In this document: positions 1 through 7,817 of the stretch, in pieces
How the letters are laid out: each line of letters begins with the position of its first letter
Numbering within the stretch: the stretch's first letter is position 1
Assembly (NCBI GenBank): GCA_964445575.1
Contig: CAYULB010000001.1
Span: forward strand, 1-64,000
DNA from: WJMT01 sp964445575
Lineage (GTDB): Bacteria; Acidobacteriota; Aminicenantia; Aminicenantales; Aminicenantaceae
Direction of reading: 5' to 3'
Length of the DNA stretch: 64,000 nt
The notes under the pieces: generated by a model
The model's input: only the letters and a program-made list of their open reading frames with translations
The model's database searches: none
Told to the model about the DNA's origin: nothing
Made by a program: the position numbers and the translations under genes

Positions 1-38
1 GGTACTGTTTTATAGTGTTGAATAAGCAGCTTGACGAA

Positions 39-49
39 GAGATTGCTAA
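39..49 (+). promoter_or_regulatory. Extra CIRCE-like half-site upstream of the groES promoter
   Basis: GAGATTGCTAA here is the exact reverse complement of TTAGCAATCTC at 94-104, which is the left arm of the CIRCE element. The two arms flank the promoter. It may be a third HrcA contact or a remnant of a second operator. The assignment is inferred from symmetry only. Confidence 0.4.
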
Positions 50-66
50 AAAAATTTGTTTATCTA

Positions 67-95
67 TTGACATCATCAAATATTTTAGTTATATT
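67..95 (+). promoter_or_regulatory. Sigma-70 type promoter of groES-groEL
   Basis: TTGACA at 67-72 and TATATT at 90-95 are separated by exactly 17 bp. The -10 box overlaps the left arm of the CIRCE operator by two bases, so repressor binding would block transcription start. The predicted start lies near 102. Confidence 0.8.
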
Positions 96-120
96 AGCAA
101 TCTCGAAATAAGACTGCTAA
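94..120 (+). promoter_or_regulatory. CIRCE operator (HrcA-binding inverted repeat)
   Basis: TTAGCAATC-N9-GACTGCTAA matches the CIRCE layout (TTAGCACTC-N9-GAGTGCTAA) with two substitutions. It lies at the transcription start of groES. In many bacteria HrcA binds this element and represses groESL until heat stress. No hrcA gene is in the window. Confidence 0.85.
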
Positions 121-142
121 ATAATCAGAAAAGGAGGTTTCA

Positions 143-427
143 ATGAAAGTCAGTCCTTTGTATGACAGAGTTCTTTTAAAACGTCTTGAAGAAAAAAAGA
201 CCAAGAAAGGCGGGATTATAATCCCAGATACAGCCAAAGAAAAACCATTGGAAGCAGAAGTCGTCGAAGTGGGAAAAGGTCGAATTGAGAGAGAAAAAAC
301 CATTCCTCTTGAAGTTAAAAAAGGAGATCGAGTGCTGGTTGGAAAATTCAGCGGTACAGAAGTTAATATTGATGATGTTGAGTACCTGATTGTTCGAGAA
401 GAAGAAATTTTGGCTAAAATCAAATAG
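143..427 (+). CDS. groES: Co-chaperonin GroES (Hsp10)
   Basis: This is the 94-aa cytoplasmic lid of the GroEL chaperonin; seven subunits cap the folding chamber during the ATP cycle. The sequence has the family layout: an N-terminal start with SPLYDRVLLKR, the mobile loop with KKGGIIIPDTAKEKP (about residues 21-36), and a C-terminal half ending VEYLIVREEEILAKIK. The length is normal. The ATG at 143 is preceded by a strong AGGAGG at 132-137. It is the first gene of a two-gene heat-shock operon under the CIRCE-controlled promoter, with groEL starting 23 bp downstream. Confidence 0.97.
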   Translation: MKVSPLYDRVLLKRLEEKKTKKGGIIIPDTAKEKPLEAEVVEVGKGRIEREKTIPLEVKKGDRVLVGKFSGTEVNIDDVEYLIVREEEILAKIK

Positions 428-450
428 TTTATTGAAAGGAGTCAATTAAA

Positions 451-2070
451 ATGGCAAAAAAAATAACATTAGGTCCTGAAGCAAGACAGGCTCTTTTAAA
501 GGGTGTGAATATCTTAAGCGATGCTGTTAAGCAAACTTTAGGACCCAGAGGAAGAAACATTATATTGGAGAAAAAATTCGGGTCACCCTCCAGCACAAAA
601 GACGGAGTGACCGTGGCAAAAGAGATTGAACTGGAAGATCCCTTAGAGAATATGGGTGCCCAGCTGGTAAAAGAAGTTGCCTCCAAAACATCTGATGTTG
701 CGGGGGATGGAACCACAACCGCTACCATATTAGCTCAGGCTATTTATGCTGGAGGACTGAAATACGTCACAGCAGGGGCAAATCCCAGTCTCATAAAGAA
801 GGGGATCGAGAAAGCGGTTGAGGTCGTGGTTGAGGATATGAAAAAACTAAGTCGGAATGTCAGCGGAGAGATGATAGCTCAAGTAGGTACCATCTCTGCA
901 AATAATGATGAGTCTATAGGAAAGATCATTGCAGAGGCTATGGATAAGGTTGGAAAAGATGGTGTTATCACTGTAGAAGAAGCTAAAGGATTGGAAACCA
1001 CTATGGAAATCGTTGAAGGAATGCAGTTTGATCGCGGTTATCTCTCCCCTTATTTTGTCACTGATTCGGACCGGATGGAATGTATTCTTGAAAATCCGGT
1101 TATCCTTCTCCATGAAAAGAAAATCAGCAATTTAAGGGAAATGCTTCCGCTTTTGGAAAATGTGGCTAAGATGAACAGACCTTTGCTTATCGTAGCCGAG
1201 GAAGTGGAAGGGGAAGCGCTTGCCACCCTGGTAGTTAACAAATTAAAAGGAACTTTCCAGTGCGCAGCGGTTAAAGCTCCTGGGTTTGGTGACAGAAGAA
1301 AAGCTATGCTGGAAGACATAGCGGTTCTTACTGGAGGACAGGTCATAACAGAAGACATTGGTGTTAAACTCGAAAATGTTTCCGTGGACTGGCTGGGAGA
1401 AGCCAATAAAATAGTCATTGATAAAGATAACACCACCATTGTGGAAGGAAAAGGAAAACCTGAAGATGTGAAAGCAAGGGTGAAGCAGATCAGGACCCAG
1501 ATCGAAGAGACCACTTCCGATTATGACAAAGAAAAACTTCAGGAAAGACTGGCAAAGATGGTAGGTGGAGTGGCTTTGATCAAAGTGGGAGCTGCCACAG
1601 AGACAGAGCTCAAAGAGAAAAAGGCTCGAGTCGAGGACGCCATGCATGCGACTAAAGCAGCTGTGGAAGAAGGAATTGTTCCTGGAGGAGGAGTTGCACT
1701 CCTAAGAGCTCAGAAGTCTCTGGAGACCATAAAATTTAAAAATGATTCTCAGATCGGAGTGGATATTGTGAAGCGTGCTATTGAAGAACCTCTCAGACAG
1801 ATAGCTCATAATGCTGGTTTTGAGGGTTCCATTGTGGTTGAAAAGGTCAGAGAGAAAGAAAGAGACATAGGATTTAATGCTTTGACCGAGAAATATGAAA
1901 ATCTGGTTAAAAGCGGAGTTCTTGATCCAACCAAGGTCGTGAGAAGCGCTCTTCAAAATGCAGGGAGTATTGCGGGAGTCCTGCTTACCACTGAAGGATT
2001 GGTGTCTGAAATTCCTGAAGAGAATGAGGGTTCTAATCAGCCTCCAATGCCTCCAGGAGGCATGTATTGA
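451..2070 (+). CDS. groL: Chaperonin GroEL (Hsp60)
   Basis: This 539-aa ATP-driven folding chamber works with GroES in the cytoplasm. Visible landmarks are the N-terminal LGPRGRN region, the nucleotide-binding GDGTTT at residues 85-90, and the family signature around AAVEEGIVPGGGVALLRA. The C-terminal tail is short: instead of a long GGM repeat it ends in MPPGGMY. An AAAGGAG lies upstream of the ATG. It is the second gene of the groES operon and is followed directly by a rho-independent terminator, so the operon ends here. Only one groEL copy is in the window. Confidence 0.98.
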   Translation: MAKKITLGPEARQALLKGVNILSDAVKQTLGPRGRNIILEKKFGSPSSTKDGVTVAKEIELEDPLENMGAQLVKEVASKTSDVAGDGTTTATILAQAIYAGGLKYVTAGANPSLIKKGIEKAVEVVVEDMKKLSRNVSGEMIAQVGTISANNDESIGKIIAEAMDKVGKDGVITVEEAKGLETTMEIVEGMQFDRGYLSPYFVTDSDRMECILENPVILLHEKKISNLREMLPLLENVAKMNRPLLIVAEEVEGEALATLVVNKLKGTFQCAAVKAPGFGDRRKAMLEDIAVLTGGQVITEDIGVKLENVSVDWLGEANKIVIDKDNTTIVEGKGKPEDVKARVKQIRTQIEETTSDYDKEKLQERLAKMVGGVALIKVGAATETELKEKKARVEDAMHATKAAVEEGIVPGGGVALLRAQKSLETIKFKNDSQIGVDIVKRAIEEPLRQIAHNAGFEGSIVVEKVREKERDIGFNALTEKYENLVKSGVLDPTKVVRSALQNAGSIAGVLLTTEGLVSEIPEENEGSNQPPMPPGGMY

Positions 2071-2093
2071 TCGGCCTTGATTAAGAGATAATC

Positions 2094-2136
2094 AAAAGCC
2101 CCTTCCTCTTATTAAAGGGGGAAGGGGTTTTTTTTT
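2094..2136 (+). terminator. Rho-independent terminator of groES-groEL
   Basis: CCCCTTCC (2099-2106) and GGAAGGGG (2120-2127) form a perfect 8-bp stem, followed by nine T residues at 2128-2136. It lies 24 bp after the groEL stop codon. It is the clearest intrinsic terminator in the window. Confidence 0.92.
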
Positions 2137-2172
2137 GCAGGTGTCTTCTTACTGGCGACAAAGTCATTATTG

Positions 2173-2181
2173 TGGTATAAA
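2173..2181 (+). promoter_or_regulatory. Extended -10 promoter element before lptFG
   Basis: TGGTATAAA has the TGnTATAAT extended -10 form. The transcription start would fall at about 2188, which is the GTG proposed as the lptFG start codon. No Shine-Dalgarno sequence is visible, which suits a leaderless message. Confidence 0.45.
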
Positions 2182-2187
2182 AAGTTT

Positions 2188-4530
2188 GTGCTGAAACTAT
2201 TTGATAGGTACATTTTAAAAGAAGTTATCCCTCCTTTTTTTATTGGGATAACCGTTTATACGTTCGTGTTGTTAATGAATCAGATTTTACTCCTTTCAGA
2301 AATGTTTATAGCGAGAGGGGTCCCAGTAAAAACAGTATTATCTCTGCTTTACTATTTGATTCCCTCTCTTCTGGCCTTTACCATTCCCATGTCTGTTTTG
2401 ATGGGTGTTCTTGCTGGATTGAGCCGCCTTTCATCAGATTTAGAAATAACAGCTTTCCGGACCCTGGGAGTGGGGCAGAGGCAAATTCTGAGACCGGTTT
2501 TGATATTTTCAATAGTCGGCTGGCTTATCACTTCTTATTTTGCGCTGCATTTAGCACCCCATGCCAATTATAAGTGGATGAAAACTCTTTCCACTTCTGT
2601 GAAGACAGAGGCTCAATTCAATATCAATCCCAGGGAGTTTTTTGACAGGATTCCTCATACAACTCTGTTTGTTCAAGAAATTGGGGAAGGAAATTCATGG
2701 CAGAATATTTTTGTGCATTTTTCCCATCCTCCTCAGGAGCCGAGGATTGTATTTGCAGAACAAGGAAAGTTGAATATATTTCCTGAAAAAAAAAGAGCCA
2801 CTCTTGAGCTGCAAAACGGAATAATCCATTCTTATCATGTCTCGAATCCAGAAAGCTACAGCATGACGTCTTTCAAAAAGCTGGAGGAAGAGCTAGAGGT
2901 TCAAAGCTTTTTTGCTGGAATTTCTGCGGAAAAAAAGGCAAGAGAAAAAGATATAAATGAGCTATTTGCTGATATAAAGCAAACTAAAAACCAATTAAGA
3001 GAATCCTCTCACTTAGATAAGGACTCCATGGAATTCAGACAGAATAAAAGGAATTTGATCAAGTACCTGGTTGAAGCACATAAAAAGTTTGCCCTTCCTT
3101 TTGCCTGCATCATATTTGGATTTTTAGGGGTTTCCCTGGGTGTTTCCACAAAAAAAGGAGGAAGGACAAGTGGATTTACAGTCAGCATTGTTATCATTCT
3201 GGTTTATTATATTTTAATTACAGCAGGAGAAAATGTCGCTGTAAATGGGGATTTGAGTCCTTGGTTGGGAATGTGGGGGCCAAATATCTTATTGGCTGCT
3301 TTCAGTCTTTATGCTTTCACTTATTCAAGACGAGAAAGCCGTTTTATGAAGCCCATTTCTTATGTTTTTGTACGGAAAAGAAAGTCAAAAATAAAAAGAA
3401 AAAGAGCCAAAACAGGACCTCCCGTGCCAAGGATTCTCCTCCGTTTCCCAAACATTATTGACCGCTACATCATTAAGAGGTACTTGTCAATTTTTTTTCT
3501 TGTGTTTATGAGTCTGCTGTCTGTATTCATTATTATCACTTTTTTTGAGAGCATAGATAACGTCTATGAGCATGGAAAATCCTTAAGCCTTTTTTATGAG
3601 TATTTATGGTTTAGAATACCTGAATTCATTCATTATGTACTTCCAGTGGCTGCTCTTTCTTCTGCTCTTTTATGTCTTGGTTTGTTGACCAAACATAATG
3701 AAATAACAGCCATGAAGACCTCGGGAATGAGCGTTTACCGAATCATAGTCCCTGTGCTGGTATTATCTGTTTTAATTGGGTTCTGTTCCTTTTATATTCA
3801 GGAAAATATTCTTCCTTTCTCAAGTAGGAAAGCTGAGGCCACATGGAATGAGATCAATGATGTCCCCCCCACAAGTTATCACCGCGTTGATAGGAGGTGG
3901 GTTATGGGGAAAAATGGAGAGAGACTGTATTATTACAAATATTTTGATCAAGACCGCTCAGTTTTTCAAAGTATGACCATCCTGGACATTGATATAAAGT
4001 CTTGGTCTCTTGATAAAAGAATTTATACTGAGAAAGCAGAATTAGAAGGAAATAAGTTGATTTTGTATGATTTGTGGCAGAGACGGTTTGAACAGAGCAG
4101 ACCCATACACTTTATTCAGCAGGAAAGGTCAGAGCTTGTTTTAGAAGAAGATAAAATCCATTTTGCAAAAGGAATGAAAAAGGCAAATCAGATGCACTTT
4201 GGGGAGCTTAAAGAGCATATACACGAGTTAGAGGAAAGTCATTTTGAGACCGCCAGGTTTAAAGTTGATTTGCATTATAAAATTTCTTTTCCTCTGGCAA
4301 ATCTTGTTATTGTTCTGCTCGGAATTCCCTTTGCTTTTACCATGGGGAAGAGAGGGACCTTGGTGGGAATTGGCCTATCCTTTGCCATTGCCATCGTATA
4401 CTGGGGAGCTATTGGGATTTTTAAAAGCCTTGGTTATGCAGGATATATAAGTCCTTTTCTCGGAGCATGGGGACCCAATTTGATTTTCGGGCTGCTTGGA
4501 CTCTATCTTATTTTCAGTTTAAGGACTTAG
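2188..4530 (+). CDS. Fused LptF-LptG lipopolysaccharide export permease
   Basis: LptF and LptG are the inner-membrane partners of the LptB ATPase; they extract LPS and pass it to the LptC/LptA bridge. Here both are in one 780-aa chain. Residues 1 to about 390 form one unit (FDRYILKEV start, TM bundle, periplasmic beta domain, C-terminal TMs). A basic linker rich in K and R follows, and a second complete unit starts at IIDRYIIKRYL (about residue 424) and ends in three TMs. The usual form is two genes of about 360 aa each. The start is uncertain: an in-frame TTG lies at 2170, but GTG 2188 fits the family N-terminus and sits at the predicted transcription start. No lptB, lptA or lptC is nearby. 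Confidence 0.88.
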   Translation: MLKLFDRYILKEVIPPFFIGITVYTFVLLMNQILLLSEMFIARGVPVKTVLSLLYYLIPSLLAFTIPMSVLMGVLAGLSRLSSDLEITAFRTLGVGQRQILRPVLIFSIVGWLITSYFALHLAPHANYKWMKTLSTSVKTEAQFNINPREFFDRIPHTTLFVQEIGEGNSWQNIFVHFSHPPQEPRIVFAEQGKLNIFPEKKRATLELQNGIIHSYHVSNPESYSMTSFKKLEEELEVQSFFAGISAEKKAREKDINELFADIKQTKNQLRESSHLDKDSMEFRQNKRNLIKYLVEAHKKFALPFACIIFGFLGVSLGVSTKKGGRTSGFTVSIVIILVYYILITAGENVAVNGDLSPWLGMWGPNILLAAFSLYAFTYSRRESRFMKPISYVFVRKRKSKIKRKRAKTGPPVPRILLRFPNIIDRYIIKRYLSIFFLVFMSLLSVFIIITFFESIDNVYEHGKSLSLFYEYLWFRIPEFIHYVLPVAALSSALLCLGLLTKHNEITAMKTSGMSVYRIIVPVLVLSVLIGFCSFYIQENILPFSSRKAEATWNEINDVPPTSYHRVDRRWVMGKNGERLYYYKYFDQDRSVFQSMTILDIDIKSWSLDKRIYTEKAELEGNKLILYDLWQRRFEQSRPIHFIQQERSELVLEEDKIHFAKGMKKANQMHFGELKEHIHELEESHFETARFKVDLHYKISFPLANLVIVLLGIPFAFTMGKRGTLVGIGLSFAIAIVYWGAIGIFKSLGYAGYISPFLGAWGPNLIFGLLGLYLIFSLRT

Positions 4531-4557
4531 GATTGATGAACTTTTATTTTGTTTGAG

Positions 4558-5043
4558 TTACATTTTATATTTGCCAAAGTCTTCTGGTTTTAAGTTTTCA
4601 AGCCATTTTTTGAGCTTCTCAGAGTCCTCTAAATTTTCATCAAATTTTAGACTTTGGGCTTTTTCTATGACTTTATCTTCCACATAAATAGGGGTTTTTG
4701 TCCGGAGGGATAAGGCGATGGCGTCTGAAGGACGGGAGTCTATTCTAATTGATTGGTTGTGGTGTTGACAGTAGATAGTTGCGTAGAAAGTGTTGTCTTT
4801 AATATCATTTATGACTACTTTTTTCAGTTCTGCGTCAAGATTATTAAGAATGTTTTTTATGAGGTCGTGAGTCATAGGTCGGGGAGTTTCTATGTTCTCT
4901 ATCTGTAAAGAGATGGCATTGGCCTCGAATACGCCTATCCAAATCGGGAGCATCCTTTCCATTTTATGATCTTCAAGGACCACAATAGGCATTTTTGAGA
5001 TAGGATCTATCACCAATCCCTTTACTTTCATTTTTACTTCCAT
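4558..5043 (-). CDS. Bifunctional nuclease family protein (DUF151)
   Basis: This is a 161-aa cytoplasmic protein of the DUF151/BFN family, for which combined RNase and DNase activity has been reported for plant and thermotoga-type members. Typical stretches are LPIWIGVFEANAIS, a central RPMTHDLIKNIL and the signature IDSRPSDAIALSLR. The chosen ATG at 5043 has AGGAGG seven bases upstream; an in-frame ATG six codons earlier has none. The C-terminal 40 residues form a charged tail (UvrB/C-like in some homologues). It is a single gene with its own consensus promoter. The role in this organism is unknown. Confidence 0.85.
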   Translation of the reverse strand: MEVKMKVKGLVIDPISKMPIVVLEDHKMERMLPIWIGVFEANAISLQIENIETPRPMTHDLIKNILNNLDAELKKVVINDIKDNTFYATIYCQHHNQSIRIDSRPSDAIALSLRTKTPIYVEDKVIEKAQSLKFDENLEDSEKLKKWLENLKPEDFGKYKM

Positions 5044-5066
5044 AATTCCCTCCTGAATCAAACCTC

Positions 5067-5095
5067 AATATAAGACCTGGACCCTAGAATGTCAA
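5067..5095 (-). promoter_or_regulatory. Promoter of the DUF151 gene
   Basis: On the minus strand TTGACA (5090-5095) and TATATT (5067-5072) are 17 bp apart. A CTGGACC/GGTCCAG inverted repeat has one arm inside the spacer and the other upstream of the -35 box. Confidence 0.7.
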
Positions 5096-5126
5096 GGGAA
5101 CGCGCATATTTAAGTCTATGGTCCAG
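5076..5126. promoter_or_regulatory. Split inverted repeat CTGGACC...GGTCCAG, possible operator
   Basis: CTGGACC (5077-5083) and GGTCCAG (5120-5126) are perfect 7-bp inverted arms with centres about 43 bp apart. This geometry is compatible with a looping or two-site repressor at the DUF151 promoter, but it may be chance. Confidence 0.3.
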
Positions 5127-5190
5127 AAACTAGGAATCGGATGGACTTATCTTTCTTAAAACTAGAGATTATTGAGCTGCCACCAAAATT

Positions 5191-6258
5191 TTATTCGATG
5201 TGTATTTCGACGTCTTTGGTTGTTTTAAGTCCGGAAATATTGTCTCTAATATCCAGTCTGAGAAAATATTGACCTGGATCTAAGTCTCTTATTTCTGTTT
5301 TCTCTTCTATGACTTCATCTCCTTTTTTCTTCTGGATCAGTACAGTCCTTTCGAATTTCAAGGGCTGAATAATGATGGGAGAATTATAAGTGCCTTCAGC
5401 AAAACGGATTAAAGGTTCCTCCTGGCCTTCTTTTAAGACCTGGTAGTTCACTGAAAAGTCATATCTCTGAGTATTGGGATCCATTGAGCCGCCCATAACA
5501 TATAAAAAGATCTCAGAGGTCTTACCTGCACTGAAGGTGTTGTTGAGTATCGGCTTTATCTTGAGAATGGAATAAGTGAAGAAACCTTTATGAATATAAG
5601 TTTTTTGTTCTGCCTGCTCCATTTTCTGAGTGTCATCAATGAAAAAAGCAGGGGCGATTTTGATTTCATTTCTTAGGGAGGTTGGGTCTGTAATTTCCAA
5701 TTCCAAATACTGGGTACCTATTTTTTGATATTGGTTTTGAGTGACGGCCATGGCCAGAAGATATTTTCCTGGAGGAATTATATATCCGGTGGAATACATT
5801 TCTTCTTTTTCTGGGTCATAAGCCTCCTTGTCGACCTGAAAACCTCCGGGAATAAACACTTCTTTCTCATAATCTCCGTCCAACTGGTTGAAGATAAGAA
5901 AGACATCAAACCTGGTTTGGAGGACTTCTTTGGTTTTTTCAACAAAAGCCTGCTGTTCCTGTGTTTCTTCAGTTTCAGCGGGTCCCACTGGAGTGTATTC
6001 TAGGTCAGCGTTTTTTGCATTGAACAGCAAAATGAAATAAAGATTTTGACTTGCAGGAAGGTAATAATAATCTGTAATGGAAAAGGGGATGTCCATTCTT
6101 GCTTCTCTGGATTCCATACCCTGCTCTAAAACAGACTTGACTTCTTGGGGTATTATTTCTGACTGTTCTTCTTGTTCTGCTTTTAATTCAGATGTGAATG
6201 CCGTTCCTGACACCATAATCATAATCAAAATCAAAATAAAGAAATTTCTTACTTTCAT
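5191..6258 (-). CDS. Secreted protein of unknown function
   Basis: The 355-aa product starts with a classic signal peptide (MKVRNF followed by a stretch of I, L, M and V, then VSGTAFTSELKA). After an acidic Q/E-rich segment it continues as alternating beta-strand sequence with repeated short modules such as PPGKYLLAMAV and, at the C-terminus, LDPGQYFLRLDIRDNISG. The latter resembles the C-terminal part of GWxTD-type proteins seen in Acidobacteria-like genomes, but no GWxTD motif is present. It is expected in the periplasm or outside the cell. A strong AAGGAGG precedes the ATG. It is a single gene with its own promoter. Function is not recognised. Confidence 0.75.
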   Translation of the reverse strand: MKVRNFFILILIMIMVSGTAFTSELKAEQEEQSEIIPQEVKSVLEQGMESREARMDIPFSITDYYYLPASQNLYFILLFNAKNADLEYTPVGPAETEETQEQQAFVEKTKEVLQTRFDVFLIFNQLDGDYEKEVFIPGGFQVDKEAYDPEKEEMYSTGYIIPPGKYLLAMAVTQNQYQKIGTQYLELEITDPTSLRNEIKIAPAFFIDDTQKMEQAEQKTYIHKGFFTYSILKIKPILNNTFSAGKTSEIFLYVMGGSMDPNTQRYDFSVNYQVLKEGQEEPLIRFAEGTYNSPIIIQPLKFERTVLIQKKKGDEVIEEKTEIRDLDPGQYFLRLDIRDNISGLKTTKDVEIHIE

Positions 6259-6307
6259 CTTTCCTCCTTATGAAAGGATTTATTTTTCTTGAGCAATTGA
6301 ATCATAA

Positions 6308-6335
6308 ATTATATCATCTTTCGAAAAAAAAGCAA
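6308..6335 (-). promoter_or_regulatory. Promoter of the secreted unknown gene
   Basis: The minus-strand boxes are TTGCTT (6330-6335) and a perfect TATAAT (6308-6313) with a 16-bp spacer. The leader to the ATG at 6258 is about 40 nt and contains a Shine-Dalgarno sequence. Confidence 0.55.
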
Positions 6336-6387
6336 TAATATAGCAGAAATGGAATATATTTTCTATAAAAATTTCATTTATTTTTGA

Positions 6388-7413
6388 TTACGGGGATTTG
6401 TTTATTTGAAACTTTATCACGGCCTTTTGATGCTCTTTAAAGGTGGAGCTGAATTTATGGGTCCCGTCATTTTTAGATACGAAATAAAGATAATCGGTCT
6501 TTGAAGGAAACAAGGCGGCTTGGAGAGATTCTTTTCCTGGATTGGATATAGGACTGGGAGGAAGTCCGCTGTACAGATATGTGTTATAAGGGGAGTCCAT
6601 TATAAGGTCTTTATTTCCTATTTTTCCTCGATACTGATTGTTTTTCTTTAAAGCATAAATAATGGTAGGATCACAATCCAGCTTCATCCCCAGTTTCAGC
6701 CGGTTATGAAACACTGAAGAGACCAGTGGTTTCTCTTTGGGAACAGATGTCTCTTCTTCAATCAAAGAAGCCAGGGTCACGATTTCTCTTGGGCTCATTC
6801 CCATTTCTTCAGCTCTTTTTCTCCAGGCTGAATCAAAGATTTTTTTAAACTGGTTCCCCATCATTTCTACGAGTTCTTTTTCAGATGTATTTCTAGGAAT
6901 ATGATAAGTTTCTGGAAATAAATATCCCTCAAGGTCCTGGGCTTTTTCATCCAGAAAAGAGACAAGCTGTGTGTTTTGGGCGGCCTGAAGAATATTCTGT
7001 TTGTCCCAATGGTATTTTTGGGATAAAAGGTCAGCTGTTTCCTTTATGGTCAATCCTTCCGGAATGGTAACAGGATGAAGCTTCACTTCGCCTTTTATTA
7101 TTTTTATGAGAGCTTTTTTTACTGAGAGAGGGGAGTTGAATTCATATTCTCCTGCAATAAGTTTTTCATGGGAATAAAACAGCTTGTATGCGAGCAGAAA
7201 AGGCCACTTTTTTTTGATGATGTTTTCTTTTTTTAATTTTTGGGCAATAAATGAGGCGCTGCTCCCCTTTTCAATCACAAAAGTGATTTCAGGAGAGAAG
7301 AGGGGAGCAGGATGATTGTATTCCCATACAAACCAGCTCAAGAAAAAAACAGTTGCCACCATTAAAAAAACCAAGGCTGATTTGAATGTTTTTTTCATGA
7401 GGAACGGTTTCAT
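6388..7413 (-). CDS. mltG: Endolytic murein transglycosylase MltG (YceG family)
   Basis: MltG cleaves nascent peptidoglycan strands and is thought to terminate glycan synthesis. The 341-aa protein has one N-terminal TM anchor (about residues 11-30), a LysM-like region, then the YceG domain. The motif ASLIEEET at 215-222 carries the catalytic Glu (E219). The conserved C-terminal part includes YNTYLYSGLPPSPISNPG and YFVSKNDGTHKFS. The ATG overlaps the ruvX stop as ATGA, so translation is probably coupled. It is the last gene of ddl-ruvX-mltG, which links it to cell-wall synthesis. Confidence 0.93.
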   Translation of the reverse strand: MKPFLMKKTFKSALVFLMVATVFFLSWFVWEYNHPAPLFSPEITFVIEKGSSASFIAQKLKKENIIKKKWPFLLAYKLFYSHEKLIAGEYEFNSPLSVKKALIKIIKGEVKLHPVTIPEGLTIKETADLLSQKYHWDKQNILQAAQNTQLVSFLDEKAQDLEGYLFPETYHIPRNTSEKELVEMMGNQFKKIFDSAWRKRAEEMGMSPREIVTLASLIEEETSVPKEKPLVSSVFHNRLKLGMKLDCDPTIIYALKKNNQYRGKIGNKDLIMDSPYNTYLYSGLPPSPISNPGKESLQAALFPSKTDYLYFVSKNDGTHKFSSTFKEHQKAVIKFQINKSP

Positions 7414-7817
7414 AAGCTGTCCAAGTAGCTTGCAAGGATCAACACCGCGGATATCTGATCGATTTGCTCTTTCTTTTTCTGGTGGCTTAATCCTTTTTCC
7501 CGCATGATGTGAGCAGCCTGTTTGGTGGTGAGGCGCTCATCCCAATAGATAATCGGGATATCCAGAGATTGTTTCAATCGAGCAGCAAATCGCTTTGTTT
7601 TTTTGACTCTGCTGCCTTCTGAACCATCCATTCTTAAAGGAAGGCCTATGATTATTTTGTTGATGCGGTATTTCAAAGCAAGGTTTTTAAAGAACTGGAT
7701 GTCTTCATTTTTATTTTTAACTTTATAGCTTTTAAGGGGCTGAGCTGTTATGCCCATTTCATCACTTATAGCAAGCCCAATGTTTTTATCCCCGTAATCT
7801 ATTCCTAATATTCTCAT
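7410..7817 (-). CDS. ruvX: Holliday junction resolvase-like RuvX/YqgF
   Basis: This 135-aa protein has an RNase H-like fold of the YqgF/RuvX family, linked to pre-16S rRNA end processing in E. coli and to Holliday-junction resolution in other systems. Seen are the N-terminal acidic motif MRILGIDYGDKNIGLA, the middle IIGLPLRMDGSEG and the later YWDERLTT, which supply the expected acidic residues. It overlaps ddl by 32 bp at its 5' end and mltG by 4 bp (ATGA) at its 3' end, so it sits inside one transcription unit. Confidence 0.93.
   Translation of the reverse strand: MRILGIDYGDKNIGLAISDEMGITAQPLKSYKVKNKNEDIQFFKNLALKYRINKIIIGLPLRMDGSEGSRVKKTKRFAARLKQSLDIPIIYWDERLTTKQAAHIMREKGLSHQKKKEQIDQISAVLILASYLDSL

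Noticed and set aside
1050..1514. Long minus-strand ORF inside groEL, and similar long shadows in accC, pyrF, rpsA and the adaptor gene
   Set aside because: Each lies wholly inside a certain gene on the other strand, has a low-complexity Ser/Thr-rich product and no ribosome-binding site.
3380..3460. Missed stop between separate lptF and lptG genes
   Set aside because: The frame is continuous through a plausible basic linker, with no ribosome-binding site or start codon context for a separate lptG, so a true fusion is preferred; read-level checking would settle it.
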